64,000 nucleotides of DNA from Strix aluco (lineage: Eukaryota; Chordata; Aves; Strigiformes; Strigidae). Location of the stretch: contig NC_133958.1 in assembly GCF_031877795.1 (NCBI RefSeq), positions 1,860,001-1,924,000 of the forward strand. Direction: 5' to 3'. The first letter of the stretch is position 1, and each line of letters begins with the position of its first letter. Below, piece after piece: positions 1-56,158 of the stretch. The notes beneath the pieces are model-generated. The model was not told the origin of the DNA and did no database searches. It saw nothing but the letters and a program-made list of their open reading frames with translations. The position numbers were made by a program, and so were the translations under genes.

Positions 1-1299
1 GGGCTGCCATTTAGCACCTTCTGCCAGCAACAGAGGTCACCTGGATGTCCCTGCACAGTTTTGCTCTCTTTTGCTTAGGTAATGCAGTCTCTGTACGGAA
101 GGGGGGATTCCTTCCCCCACAGGGAACTTTCAAATTAAAGAAAAACATTGTTTAAAAGGTACAGATATTGAGAGGAATAAATTAGTAACTCTCCAAGACA
201 AGCAAGCCAAGAGACAAATTCACCAAATACTTCCAGCCAGCTGAGCCTTGTCATACTGGAGATGCTGGCATCTTATATCCCCCAGCTAAGCATATAAACA
301 GCACGCTGTCTCCAAACCTTAAGAACACTCATTCCAACCATTCTCCTGTTCTGTTGGGGTAGCTGCCAGTGGTCCCACAGCCTGAGCCAAATAACACCCT
401 AAATTACACTCAGGACAGCCCTGTCTTAGTTTAACTGGGTAATATGTAAGTTAGTGGGGAGCAGGATTAAACTTCTGTCTGCAGCCCCTGATTTACACAG
501 TGTTATCCTCTTGCTTCTGAAGTAAACCCAGGCACTGTTAGCAGCTTTACCAGAAGCCAGTCAGTAATCCTCAGTCCAGGGTGTGCAGTCAGCAAAAAAA
601 AATAGAGGGCACAAGCAAGCTTGATATTTACATGCAGTATCATTCTGCCCTAAGCTAGAGGGTTTCATCTGCATTCCATAACTTAATAAAACAAATGCTT
701 CGCCCAACCACAACAGCTCCTGCGTCTGGCCCATTTTTGACAGATAAATGGAAATCACTGCATTCTTCCAACAAGCAAAACCCCTTTTTTGTCCACAGAG
801 CTCCTTACTGACACACAGCCCCTGCCTACTGAGCCTGGCTGTCCCGGGTTGCTGCAGGCACCCGGTGAGGTTGAGCAGGACACAGCCCTCCCAACTTCTT
901 CCCCCCTGAAGTACCTGCCTCCTCTTGCCCTACACCACTTGGGGATCTGTGAGAATGTCTGCTGCAGCCCCAGCCACCTGTGGGGCTGTGATTACCTGGG
1001 GTAGGCTGGCTTTATAATCTCAAAGCAGTGGGTGCAATACCCTGGTCTCTCTCCAGTGTGCCTTTATTTTCCATTCCTGACAGACAGATACATGCTCTGA
1101 TGCTTTAGCACCTCGAGGGCATCAAGCACTCTTCAGCCAGGTTTCCCATTAGACTTTAAGCCACCAAAACCAGCAGAAAAGCCAAGATGGTAACAAACCA
1201 CAACAAAAGCACTATTCCCAAGGAACTAACAAGAGGGTGGGAGAGGGAGTCACATTCATCAAAACAAAAAAGTTCTCCTCTACTAACCTGGTCCTATCT

Positions 1300-1330
<31 letters not shown>

Positions 1331-4300
1331 CTGTTCTTTGAGGTAAAGACTGCCCTCCAAAAACTGAGTAGTCCCATGCAATTCCACAGAAAATGACAAC
1401 TCCACCTTTAACTAAACTCCTGCATGAAATCGAGGCGTCAAGCTTTGTTCTGACCGATAACTTCTTTAGGCATCAGACAGACCTTGTATTTGGAGTTTCA
1501 TTTGTAGGCAAATGTGCCCTGGCAAATTCCAGACTGATACTTATCACAAGGGATTTAAAAGGGCCTCCCGTGTGTAATCAACTCTCTTGTCTCTAAAAAC
1601 TCATATTGAAAATCCCAAGGAAGAAAAAAAATAAAATCCCCAAAGACCTCCTATGATTCATACCTCACGCTTGAAAACAACTGGGCCAACTGAGAAGAAT
1701 TTTGATTCTTTTTTAAATGGAGATTTTGCTCCACCTGATCCAGCTGCAACCACTTTTATGTGACTGCAAGTCTTCCCAAAATGTGGTTTAAAATGGAAAT
1801 GCTGAAAGATCCTCTGAAACAAAAGCATCTTTACAAGTCTCTTCCACACCTTCTTCTGTTTTCTTTTGTTAAAGAAAAATCAATTACCTTTCAACGTAGA
1901 GAACTGCAGTGAAGTACCAAGAAAACCTGAAGGCTCACTTTAAAAAACAAAATTTAAGCACCTCTGGCAGTTTTATTTTGGGAACCTAAAGCAGTGATTC
2001 CTTGAGTCCCATGGAAAATGAGGTATAAAAGCATATACAGTCATGCCTGTACTCTGATATTGGAAAGCACAAGCAATTAAGCAAAAGGCAGAATACAACA
2101 GAACCCCTGCAGTTTAATTTGACACCCCTTGCACTTTTTTTTGGACTGCAATCCTTGAAGCCTGCCACATTTCAGGAAGCAGAAAGCTCGGGAAAACAAG
2201 AACTCCCTCGAAGCACAACAGACCACCTGCAGTTCAGGAAGTGGATTCCAAAGTGCCCAGATTTGAAAACATAGGTAGAAGCTCTGAGGCTGTTTTAGAT
2301 GTAGGTATGACTCCTTTAAACAAAACAAAAAACCCAAAACCCCAACCAGTGTTCAAAAAGTGGGGTCTAATTTGGTGCTGACAGATTTGACAAGTAGTAT
2401 CACTTAATGCTGGAAAGTGAGATGTATTTAAGTGTGCCTCAGTCTGAGGAGATTAAATCAGCCATTACGTGTGTCTTCATTCCTAACCTTCCCTCATTTT
2501 CTCTCCCTTGAAATGCTGTAGCAGATTTTACACCTCAAGGGGAAAAAGTGCAAATAATTACTTCAGTTAGGCAATGCAGGCTCAAGCAAAAGCTCTGTCT
2601 GTTCCCAGAGGGACTCAGTTTATACCAGAGAAGCATGCGCATTATTGCACTCAGAGACACAAACCAGTAACATTTCCTAAAGGGGACCAGTGCACAGAAC
2701 ACTTTCTGCCACGCATTCAGTATTTGAATACGAAGGCAGCATAGTCTGCAAAAAGCACTTTTAACTGGCAACCTCACAAAAATGACAGCACTGGGCAAGG
2801 CAAAAAATCCCAGTATCCCATTTTCAGCAGCTGGCACTTGGTGTTAGAAAACACAATGTGATCACAGGAGTACCAAGTGCTCTTCCCTCCTCGCTTCTGG
2901 CAATTGCAGGAGTTGGGTCTTGCTGAGCTACAGCGCTGAAGCCGCGATGTGCTTCTAGAAAAGGCAAAGGCTTTGATCCCTTTTTTGTTTCCAAAAAGTG
3001 ACCTAAGACAAAAAGTGTTTTCTTTCTTCTAGAGTTTTCACTGCTCAATAAAACTGACATTTATTTAGCTGCCTCATTCCTAGGAGTCTTCACATATTAA
3101 ATAAAGGTCGGGACCTACACTAGTATAAAATAGCTTTGCTCTATTGACCTAAGAGAAACTGGCCCAGTTTCCTTAGCATGAAAACCTACACTAAATTTTT
3201 TGCCAGCTAGGGTGATGAAAAAGCTTATTAGATAGTTCAGTATCTAGGCTCTATATGTCCTCATCTTCAAATACCTACATTTATAACTTAGGAGTCAAAG
3301 TCTGGCTGTTCATTTTGGTCTTTACTTGCTGGGAATGTGGCTGTCTGCTTCAGCTATGCTCTTAATTGAATTTTCTTCCCTGGATTACCTCCAGATAGTC
3401 CTCAAAAATGGGTAGTTCATAGAACAGGATAGGTATTGTTCATAGGGAAAATGGGATATTTGCAGTTTATTTACACGCTGCATAGGGAGGTTTTGTTGTG
3501 GAGCTACCAAAAAAAAAGAAAGAAATGGTAACTTTTATCATGCCATCAAGCCCCTCCTTTGCTCCTTCCCGTTAAATAGCCATTTCTGGAGAGCAAGGAG
3601 GTTGGGGTTCAAGGCACTCACATCAAAGGGAGTGTGGGGCTGCCATGTTAAGTCACTGCCAATTGCCATCTGGGAAACTTTTTGAGGATGACACTCCAGG
3701 CCTCTTTTCAAACCTGATCATTTCTGAAATAAAGCACAGAATGGAAACCCAAAGCACTGATTGCTGGTTTGCACACAGGGAAGAAAACCTTATTTTTTTT
3801 CCCTTGCTTGTTACCATCACCTCATTCCACAGCTTTCTGACTGTTCCACTTTGGCTGCAGAGCTTCAAACAGACTTTCAGGTCTGAAGTCAATTAATTAA
3901 GTCATTCGGTGCACATTTTGTATATCGGTATTTCCAGGACTGAAACCCTTGTAACCTTAATTAAAGAGGGGATTTTCGACTCAGTAAACAGTTTCATCTT
4001 TAAAAAGAACTTGAAAAAAATAAACACTACTACAAAGACAAAATGCCTGTTTACCCAGAAGAAACATCCTTGATTAGTGAAGCCTGTGATATAATTTTCA
4101 AAGCAGCCACTGAACGTCGCTGCATCTAGGTTTGGATGTAGGATCTGGATTTGAATTCTGGTGGTTTAGCTGCACTGCAAATCCAGTTTTGCAGCTTGGA
4201 GGCATCAGAGAAGTAGGCGCTGTCATGAAGCATAGGCATTTTCAAAAGTTTCCTCACAGCTATTAAAACAATAGAAAAGGAACAGATATTTCATCTCCTA

Positions 4301-5582
4301 TAACCTAGAAATAATAATTCTATCCCTGGAAGAAAGCATATCAAGAAGGAATAATTTTTCTCTAAGAAAATTCTTTCCTAGGTCTTGCCTCATATGCACA
4401 AAACATAGGAAAATATTCCTGTAATTTGCTGACAACATACAATTACATTTTTGCCAGTGAACAAAGAGAACTTGAACCAAAAAAGTAACTCATAAAATAA
4501 ATTCCCTTCTTTTAAGGCAGAAGGAAGCCTTTATAAATTTTGGAATATAACCCCTCATGTAAGCTTTGAAGACTGCCTCTCCATAGAGTCTTGTCCTTGT
4601 TGAACAAGTATCAAGATCAAGTGACACAAAAGACTTCTTCTCATCTTGTGCATCAGCCTTTGTGGCCCACAGAAGACTGCTGGCAATCCAATGTTATACA
4701 ATTTAGCCTTTTAACTCAGTCTGTATGGAAACACAATGTGCCTTTACTGGACAGGGAGAAAAGCAGGTTGTGGACAGATTTTCAAGTCTTTCTGGCAACA
4801 CTACTCTGGATTCCCAAAAGACAGTTTAAGTCAGTACACAGAAGTAAAGCAGCGCCTCAACCATTCCCTGTACAGAAGACAGGTCTTCCCACAGATTAAG
4901 CTGAATACACTGAAGCATGACTGTTCTGAACTGAAGGTGAATTCCTCCACCACCTCCTTTAGTGTAAGTCATTTCTTGCTCTATACCCAACAGCCATGAC
5001 TTAGCAGAAGCAGCATCTTGAGCAATACCATGAATATAAATGGTTTCATTGTCCTTTGCCTGATTCCACCAGAGACTGAGTGCAGCAATTCACTACTGGT
5101 GACAAAGGATGCCAGCCATAAGCCAGCTACTTCAGTGGGGAATCTCCTGTGGTTTTTTAGCAACCATACTGGTTTCCAGACAAAGGGCGTGATCACAACT
5201 GCCATACGTCTTTCACAATTAGCAGCATCACTGCTGTAGAGGAGACAGACTAGCTAACGAAGCCAGCAGACCTGCTTCTTGTTCACTGTGCAGCAGACAA
5301 GCAGATAGAGACCACTGGCCCCTAGTCCTGTTCTGGTCTGCATCCTACAGCAGATAAGGAGTTTGAGGTGTTCACTGAAGGCTCAAGAGCTTTGCCACAT
5401 TATGGCACGATACACAAAATGTCATATTACCACACTCACGAGCTCATCTTTAAAAGAGGGAAACAGGTCCTTTGCACACCAGGCTTACTCAGCTTGGAAG
5501 CCCTAATATCTGTGTAACAAACATCTGTTGCTAAGTACCACCATCCTACTGAATCATTTTAGGCGCATGAATCAGAACTTAC
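1..5582 (-). other. ANTXR1: ANTXR1 intron 12 (partial)
   Basis: I looked for the transmembrane exon (a leucine-rich stretch followed by WWFWPLCC) on the minus strand and did not find it, so the intron probably runs off the left edge. It contains a TTTC tetranucleotide run at about 1299-1332. Otherwise it is ordinary AT-rich intronic DNA with only short chance reading frames. Confidence 0.75.
1299..1332. repeat. (TTTC)n microsatellite
   Basis: About eight uninterrupted copies of the tetranucleotide, followed by a pyrimidine-rich tail. It is likely length-polymorphic. Confidence 0.95.
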
Positions 5583-48106
<42,524 letters not shown>

Positions 48107-51100
48107 TATATCCAGAGAGGAGGAGAAAAAGAAATCTCTTCTTCCAAGGGTCCTTTATTTCACAGGTTTCTCCACAAAAGCCATTCAATGACCTTTAAAC
48201 GTATATATGTATATTTTATTCCTTAAAACTCGACTTGCAACAGTTGTCCTCAGGAATAGCAAGACTTTCCCCTTGTTTCCCTTGCACTTCTGTTTCTTGG
48301 TTTCAGATTTCAAGATGCACAATACTGTATTTCACTTTTTTTTTTTTAAAGGGACTTGACCCTGTCTCACTTGCAGCTCTCTGAAAGCAGCACCATTGTT
48401 CTGCAAGAGAAGCAGCAGTCTCCTAACAAATCTTGCTTTGTCACAGACTTCAGAAAATACAGGGAGGGTTTGAGGTTTTTTCTCCCCTTAATTATTATTG
48501 TTATTATTAAGGATGGTTAAGTTTTATTTTTCCCTTAGCAAAAAAAGCTCAAAGAATGCCACCTTGTGGCGAAAACTCAAGCTGCCTGGAGTCTCGTTTT
48601 AAGCACATCATCCGTGCACCGAGCACACTAAACACGTACCACAGCAGCTTTAGGGATGAACATAGAAGCACTTTGCTTACAGCACTCACACAGCACTGTG
48701 CCAGAGACATCTTTGTTTTCTCACGTAGGCCACATCTGAGTTTAAAGACCTTTCAAAACTTGGAGCAGCTTCACAAAAGTTGAAGTGGCAAACCACACCA
48801 GGTTTCATCCTTTGTATTTTCTCAGACTGGAGAAATACCAATGTGTGTGCCTATGAAACAGGCTTCCCCCTCTTACCACCCTTAGCAAACTCATTTCAAC
48901 CACTAGAGCCTAAACTCACCCTCTTCCAAGAGGTTTGTAACTTCAGCTACAAACTCCAAAACCTGAGCAGGACAGCTCAAAAGCAAGAGCATTATTCCCC
49001 ACACAGAGCAACACCTACACCAGCAAGAACGAAAGCAGAAAACCCGGGAGGGGCTCCCAACCTTCACCTTAAATCCTCTCAGGCCGTCTGTAGCAATTCA
49101 CCTGTTGTCCCAGTACTGCTGGTAGCAGGTCAGGTTTCTGACAGGGGAGGCAAGTGCACTTGGGTCGGGCTTTCAAGCTGTTCCTCATTGCTTAAGGAGT
49201 TAGATTTGCCGTTAAAAAATCCTTATCACAAGCAAACAATCTGAGGAAAAATCAGGAAAAGCAGCAGGATAGGTTTCAAGGGAAAATGACAAACAGCATG
49301 GTAACAGAGTTTTGACAGAAGTGGAAACATCTGGATTACAAATTAGTCAGGCACCTTGCTGCATTGATGATTAAAACTTTGGGAGTGTTCTCCCTCCCCC
49401 ACCTGGATGTGCTCAGCAAATACACCAGCTCCATCACCTCTAAGGGTGATAACAGAGACGTGGGCAAATGGTTCCTCTTCCGTCCTGCTGCTAAATCCTG
49501 ATCAGACCTGAAGTGAGTGGAGATCCCTTGAAGGTCAAAGCTCCTCTAGGGCTAGAGAGGAGCAGAACCAGGTGTTTTGTAGAGGATATTTTGGACTTCC
49601 ATACCTAAACTCAAGGGGAGCTGGGAATGTGGGTGTCAGTCTTGTAATTTATCTCTTAATCTGAAGAGAGAGTAGTAGCACAGCTCGTTACTGCACAGGC
49701 AAAAGATCTGTGTCAGGGTATCAGGCTTTCTACAGCAAACAGAAATAAAGCACGATGTCAGAAAGATGTATGAGATAAGCAGGTAGGGTTTGGTGATTTT
49801 AAAATTTCCTCTGTGTGCGCTGGAGCAAACCTTTTTATAGCTAGGAAGCTTGAATTGCACAAATCATGGGGTTTGTGTATGTATTTGAACATTGTACTGC
49901 CTTAAGGAAAGGAACGAGACTAGTCCATGGATTCTTTTTTTGTATTTTAAAAGAAAATGAGCTGAATGGAGGATGTAAAAATAGGAAGGGTAGAAGAAAA
50001 GCGTCCTCTCTGGGGACTGATGTGCCATTTTTAAGACATCTTGGAAGAGTACTCGGGGCCAGTTTCTGATCTGAGGTACAGCTAGGGCTCCTGCTGCAGC
50101 CAGATAAACTATCTTGTTGTCACTATCTTATGGTCTGTTTCTGTCCAAAGATTAAAAGCAGACTGATAATCTCTGTCACTTGTTTCTGACTGGCCCCAAG
50201 ATGAACAAATGTGTAGAGTTTAACAAAAAACAAACAAAAAAAAGCTGTACATCAGGAAAATAACTTTGGTCTGAAGCTAGCAGAGGGAAAGGAGGGGGAA
50301 TGGAGGAGAAGATCAGATTCACTCTCTAGTTGTGGATTCAGGCTGACAGAAGGCCCAGGAAAGCTTGGGGAGAAGCCAAGGAATGAGGCATCAGATGAAG
50401 CTTAGAGCACTCAGAGATGGAGGGAGCTGCTGACAAAGTGAAACACTTTGTGCTGTAACTCTGACTTTCTTCAGGGCTAGTCCTCTGCATATGCCTATCT
50501 TAAGAACGTGTCTTTTTGTTTATGGTCTGGTAACAGCAGCATCAACAGTCCGAGAAGAGCAACTCCATAATAGGAAGCTCATGTGAGACACAGGAGGGGG
50601 CGTTGGAATTTCTGTCTGTCCCTCCCTCACTAAAAATGTTAGAAACAAAAATACTGTGAAGATTATAGCTTTTGTGTGAAAGACCTAACAGTTCTTGGAG
50701 AGACTGACTGTGTTGTGCTCTTTGTGTGAAAGAGACAAGAAGGTGTTTTAATTGCATACAGCAGTTCAATGGTTAATTAAGCTCCAACTGATGCCCTTGG
50801 TTTGTGACTAGAATTTGCATATGTAAATGTGGGGGAAGTGGTATCAGCAGGCTTTCTTGTTTTGCCATCTACTCCCTTATGCGGATCTGTGGGACCTTTT
50901 CTGAAGCTGGCAGCTTGGAAGAATCAGGTTCTGTCAGTTTGTGGTAACTGTGGCGTTGCTGATCAGGGAGAGGTAGCAAGTGACGGCATCCTGCGGGTTT
51001 TGTGAGCGCTCACCTGGGGGTCTGTGGGGGTGGTTCCCAGTGGCTCCAAAATGTCTGACCTGTGTGGTGGGTAATGGCTTCTGCCATGATCTCAAAATCA

Positions 51101-54100
51101 CCTTCCCTGGTTTCCGTGGCACTTCAGGAAGCTGTTGCAGCAGTCTGCCTGGATAATCGAGACGTAACGAAGTGCCTATGCTGACCAGTGTTATCACCAC
51201 AAATACATTATTACTGTACAGGAATTACTTCCCTGTCGTCGGTGTAGACATGTCCTTAAATTCACTGGCCGGACCTTCAAATGGTGAATTCGGGACAGCT
51301 CTGCTAGTGCCGGCACGGCTCCACTGGCTTCTGGGGCGCAGGGCAACCGGCGTCCCCGGGTAGAGTTGTGTGCCTTGGTGTTTCAGTTGTACAACATCGG
51401 ACTCCAGGCTGACACCCCGTGGCCAAGGCGGCTTTTTTCTTCCCTGGATTGCTCTAATTTTTCAAGGGATCAGTAACTCCCTTGTCTCTCGCTTTTATGA
51501 CTTTGCCCTGCTTTGATTTTTATTGTGCCTCTGCTGCAACATTTAGGGCTGTATTGCATTATTTTTCTGGTGATTAGAGTTCCTTCCACTAGCTTTTTTA
51601 ACAACAGCTGCTAACTCTGCATATGTATGTAATTTCTTCCTGAAGAGGAATATTATGCCAAGTGTACAGATGAAAATATATTGCTTGTAATATGTTAAAC
51701 AAAATAGGAGAAAATATAGTATAGGGAATAATTCTGCTGTAATCTAAGAAGGCCATTCAGTTGCTTTCCAAGTCTTTCTTCATTTCTGCCTAAACCTGCC
51801 TAGGAGCAGGGGGTGCAGTCAGACGAGCTGTGTCCCCTCTGGTTAGTGCTGTAGGAAACAGGGTTGTGTAATGAGGCCCCGCTCTTCCTAACGGCCTTCC
51901 CTCCTCTACTCAAGTGTTCCACGTATGTTGCTTTTGTTTGCTCATTTTAAGGCAAAAGGATAAGCACACATGCCCAGCAGGAGGGAGCAGAGCTGCACAG
52001 AATGAAAGATTCAGATTTACTGACTACATTTCACACAATCCTACAGGTTTAAAAATAAATCCTTCCTCATTGTTGGATTTGCAGTGTCTGACTCACGCTT
52101 TACCAAGTGCTGTAAACATGGAGAATGGGACTGTTTATCTATGAGGCAAGGCATTGTATCTTAACTGACCCTTTTCCTCCTTGAAAACTTTCTTTAGAAG
52201 AGGTTAATTATATGGACATGTGCTCCAAACTGCAGTTTGGACTGGAACTTTTTTCCCTTTTCAGCCTGTGCTGTGTTGTCAAATTATCCTTCTCGCAATC
52301 ATGCTTACAGGTCTCCTTTGAGTGAGTATTGTCTACTGTCTTTAGTAGTGCACTTATTAGCACATGCTTTAGATTTTATGAGACAAAATGCAGAAGAGTG
52401 TATGCAGGGTGCAACTGTGGCTTTTTAAAATCCCAAATTATGGTGTAGCAGAGCCTGGGAGATGGCTTTGTGGACATTTGCCATGAACTGCTCTCTGCTT
52501 TAAATGTCACCTGCGGGACTACAGTAAACTCCAGCAGTGCTGGAGGAAGGGATGGGCTGGAGGATTGGTAGTGAGGCTGTTCTTGCTGTATTCATCCCTC
52601 ACAACTCTCATCCCAGCAGTGTGAATGTGTACATATGCTGTGGGGGTGTGCTGGCAGGCACAGCCTCTGTGCTGGGGTAGTGAGACACAGAACAGCTCCA
52701 CTTGATAACAAGCACTAAAGTTTCTGTTGAAACATTGGGTTTATGTGAGGCCTTGTCTTAACTCTATTTCTTCGGATCACTTGTACTCCAGTTTTGCAGT
52801 AAGCATCACAGGGGTATTTGTGTTTCTTCTGAGAAGTTTCTTTGGTTTGTTAGGTGGCTGGTTTCCTTCTCTTTCACTCATGTACATTTGGCTTTAAAAT
52901 GCACGTACTACTACTAAAAAGTTTCTTGCCAGTCCCTACTGGAAAGGGAGTTAAATAGAGACACACCAATAAGAAGGCAAAGTAGGGCATGACAAGAGCT
53001 GAAAGATTTTGTTAGGATACCATATAATGACTAAAAATAAGTTTAAATCCTTCCTGAACTTCAATTCTTGCCTCTTTCTGTCATATTTAGCCTCAGCTTG
53101 AGCAAGATGAGAACTGATGATGCGTAAAGGAATTAAACTTGTGTAATACCAAAAAGGAGAAAATTAACAGCAACAAGCTACTGTCTCTCTCTCCTCTGCT
53201 AGGACTGATGTGTGCTAATCCAGATAATTCAGATGCTTTTGCCTGAGATGTGCCTAAGCGAACTCCATATCCCTTCAAACTGCCACAGAATAAAGTCTCT
53301 GGGAATCAGTAAGAGCGTAATAGAAGCTGAGAGATGTCGCATGGCTGGTATTCTTTTTAGACAGACTTGAATGACCCAGGGCATCCTGCCATTTTTATTA
53401 GAACAGAGGAAATACTCAAGCTTGACTTTAAAGTTCTGAGCAATAGAGACCTCGCCTTGCTAAAGCTTTAGTGTTTAACGGCCCTACTCTTTTTTAAAAA
53501 TTGTACTTTAATTCCCCTCTGAAAGTCTCTACTTTCAAATGCTTCTTACTGTCTAGATTCTTCTCCCTGACAGTGGCTTGACCATGTAAGACATTTGGGG
53601 TTGGGTGTCCACTGCAGGATGGGAGGGGGAAATTGTTAGGTGACAACAGTCCAAGATAAATGTATCCTTCCAGTCCCGCTTGTTCAAAAAAAAAAAAAAA
53701 AAAAGAAAAGCTTAACTTTGTAACAGCAAGCTTCATGCTGGGTCAAAACAGATAGGGGATTGTTTATCTTTAGCCTAGAGCTGACAAATCTGACACAAAC
53801 ACTTTGTCACACGCCCTGGTGAATTCAGCAGAAACATGACTGTATCCCTAGCTTGGTTCATGTCAAACTTGCACTTCTGGAAGATTGGATGTACAGAGAA
53901 TCCAGGACTAGCTATCAGGAAAGTGCAAACAAAGACTCTTGACATGTCCCGGGCATTTATAAATTATGAGTAAATCTTACATCTCCCTTTATAGTGCCAT
54001 TGCAGCGTTAAGGAAGGAAAACTAAACCTGCTTTTCTTGCATCTTCAAGTCTGAGTTAGAGGCATCTGGGAGGAGACAGCTGGGAATCTTGCACTGTCTT

Positions 54101-54927
54101 AGGTGGATTAATAATTGTGTTTGTATTGTGTATGCATCTTTGAAGCAAAGCTTCATCCACCTGAGTGTTCAGTGTGAAGCCTCTCGCCAGTCCTCACTAT
54201 GTACTGGAAACAATGGAGGACTCTCTTTTAGGAAGAGAACAACTCTAAATCCTACAAATTAAGACTCCTCTTCCCCTAAAAAAGGCAAATTCATTGTGTT
54301 GTCCTTCTTTCTTTCTACCTTTCATGCCACATGAATCAAGATTTTTAATGTGAGGCATCTTTCCCTTAAAAGGGGAAGGAAGCTCTGGACTCTGTAAGCC
54401 TTATTTGTGTCCTCTGACACTTGCCCACCTCTAAGGGTGTGCCCTACGTTAAGAGCAGGCTTGTAAAAGAGCATTTGAAGGGCTCCAAAGGGGTAGAAGA
54501 GATGCAATCAAAGCATTTTTTGGGATGTGTTCAGAGATGATGAAGGGTATAGTAATGAGAAACTAGCCAGAGTTAATCTATGCTAAAGGTCTTTAATTGA
54601 AAGATATGGTCACCAATTGATCTGTGTCAGCATCTGAATCATCAAGAACAAAACTCTCGAAAGAGGAGATGCCAGGGAAGAACATCGGGGTTGGCTTTGT
54701 GCAGCAGCTATCGAGCATCCATACTTGGTTCCAGAAAGGTAGGGTTTTCAGGACTTGATATTGGGACGACAGTACTTAAGGTCGAAAAGTTGCAGGACAT
54801 CAACTTTAACGCATGATGTTTGATGAGCTATAACATCAGGTCCTTTAAAAACAAGAGAAGAAAAAAAATATACCATGAGCTAATACCTAAGATGGTGTTA
54901 AGTGATCAGTGCATTCATTGGCAGCCC
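48107..54927. other. Intergenic region upstream of ANTXR1
   Basis: It should contain the ANTXR1 5' UTR and promoter at its left end. The 600 bases next to the start codon are AT-rich and lack a CpG island. A CpG-enriched patch lies at about 51160-51425, and a 19-A run at 53686-53704. A 154-codon plus-strand frame at 48780-49244 has no recognisable product and is of chance length. No gastrokine-like exon was found here. Confidence 0.7.
53686..53704. repeat. poly(A) run, 19 A
   Basis: An uninterrupted homopolymer followed by GAAAAG. No recognisable retroposed body. Confidence 0.92.
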
Positions 54928-55277
54928 TTAATATCTGCACTCGTGTTTTTGATCAAACTGAGCCGTCTCGAGTACCAAAGCCATTATCAAAGCAACACAA
55001 GCAGCAAGTAGGGGGAAATGCTGCTGGGTCAGAACGCAACATCCCATGCCTGATCTGTAGAGCGTCTTTCTCATGGCAGGGTTTGCAGACAGCTTGCAGT
55101 AAGGCTCAGAGTACTTTGCTGGCGCTTCAGGATAACTCTGAGTAAAACTTGGTTCCTTCATATATATTTTAAAAGAATGTCTTTTTTCCCCACAAGAAAT
55201 TCTATTGCAAGTGATCAAAACAGGATTATGGCATGCACAGCAAGACAGTTGGCTTATACTAGTCTCCATAGCAATAG
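54928..55277 (-). CDS. Candidate terminal exon of the GKN1-like gene
   Basis: An in-phase acceptor (GAATGTCAG) at 55278 opens a 116-codon frame. Its early part (CHNPVLITCNRISCG) resembles the C-terminal Cys pair of gastrokines, with 13 positions between the Cys, as in the paralogue to the right. Against it: the frame runs on about 85 residues past the usual end, and an AATAAA lies just upstream at 55301-55306. An alternative in-phase micro-exon is 55302-55336 (10 codons, stop overlapping that AATAAA). It fits the polyadenylation signal but has only one Cys. Neither is proven. Confidence 0.35.
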
Positions 55278-55300
55278 CTGACATTCTACAACAGTGTGTT

Positions 55301-55306
55301 TTTATT
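55301..55306 (-). promoter_or_regulatory. AATAAA polyadenylation signal candidate
   Basis: A canonical hexamer on the minus strand, about 710 bases beyond exon 5 of the GKN1-like gene. If used, it excludes the terminal exon candidate at 54928-55277. Confidence 0.4.
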
Positions 55307-56019
55307 GCTCTGAGCAAGCAATGTTTTTAATAACCGCTGCAATATTTTACATGTATGAGTGAAAGATTCTTTTGTAGTCACCCAACGCAACTGGATCTCT
55401 AACTCAGAAATGATCACTCACAAAGACATGCTATTTAATGTTCTTTTGATTTTTCCAGTACAGAGGGGCACTACTACACCCTCTAGGCTGTATTACTGTG
55501 TGTTATACTGTTGTGCTAGTACTAATTTATAGGCCCTGTCAGGCTTTGCCATTATTGGAGGTTCCTATGGAGTGCAGGTCACTAAACTCCTAGGTAATGG
55601 GATCATTCCACCCCTGAAAAACCTACAGGGAATGAAACAACTTGGCTTAGTATTGTGAAACACAAGTGTTTGGTAGGATTCCTCATTAGTCTCTCAACTG
55701 AAGGATAGTGGTTCTTAGGACTACCTTTTTTCTTTACCTTGGCATTACAGATGAGGTCAATCTGCAAAATTCTGGGCCAAAACTTAAGCCACCTTAAACT
55801 TTACTAAAAGGAGTAGTAAGGGTTTGGATTAGATAATTTATGAAGGTTGTGACTCAATACTGTTCCAATCCTCATCTGCAGAAATACTGAGCCCTTTCTG
55901 CAACTCCTGAAGTTGATTTGTGTCCATCTCTAGTTGGAACAGCAGCATTTGTGTATTATTGCCCAAGGGAAAAAAAATGCCTGGTTAGTTACAGGCAGAA
56001 TTCATTTGCTTGCACTTAC

Positions 56020-56158
56020 TGTGAACTTCAGTAGCCACGAAGGTTCGGAGTCCTCTGCACATAGCGAAGATGTCTGGTCCATAAGACTTGAGGTCACGGA
56101 CAGGTCTCTTGACGATGTACGTGAGCTCCTTTATAGCTTGTTGTTGAATTTGCAACTG
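56020..56158 (-). CDS. GKN1: GKN1-like exon 5 (BRICHOS, second Cys)
   Basis: 139 bases, phase 0 in and phase 1 out, residues 107-152. SYGPDIFAMCRGLRTFVATE aligns with SKFGKNIANMCRGIPTYMAE of human GKN1. The donor is GTAAGT. Confidence 0.9.

Noticed and set aside
48780-49244. 154-codon plus-strand frame divergent from ANTXR1
   Set aside because: No recognisable domain, signal peptide or splice structure, and the length is compatible with chance. Not called as a gene.
55302-55336. Ten-codon in-phase terminal exon for the GKN1-like gene
   Set aside because: It fits the AATAAA at 55301 but has only one Cys and too short a tail for a gastrokine. Kept only as an alternative in the notes.
55441-55510. 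Another in-phase terminal exon candidate (acceptor near 55440, 20 codons with G-C and L-Y-W)
   Set aside because: Poor polypyrimidine tract and a single Cys, with no second Cys at the family spacing.
55861-55910. In-phase acceptors close to exon 5 giving 12- to 19-codon tails
   Set aside because: They lack the C-terminal Cys pair and leave an intron of little more than 100 bases. Resemblance to GKN2 is limited to a few residues.
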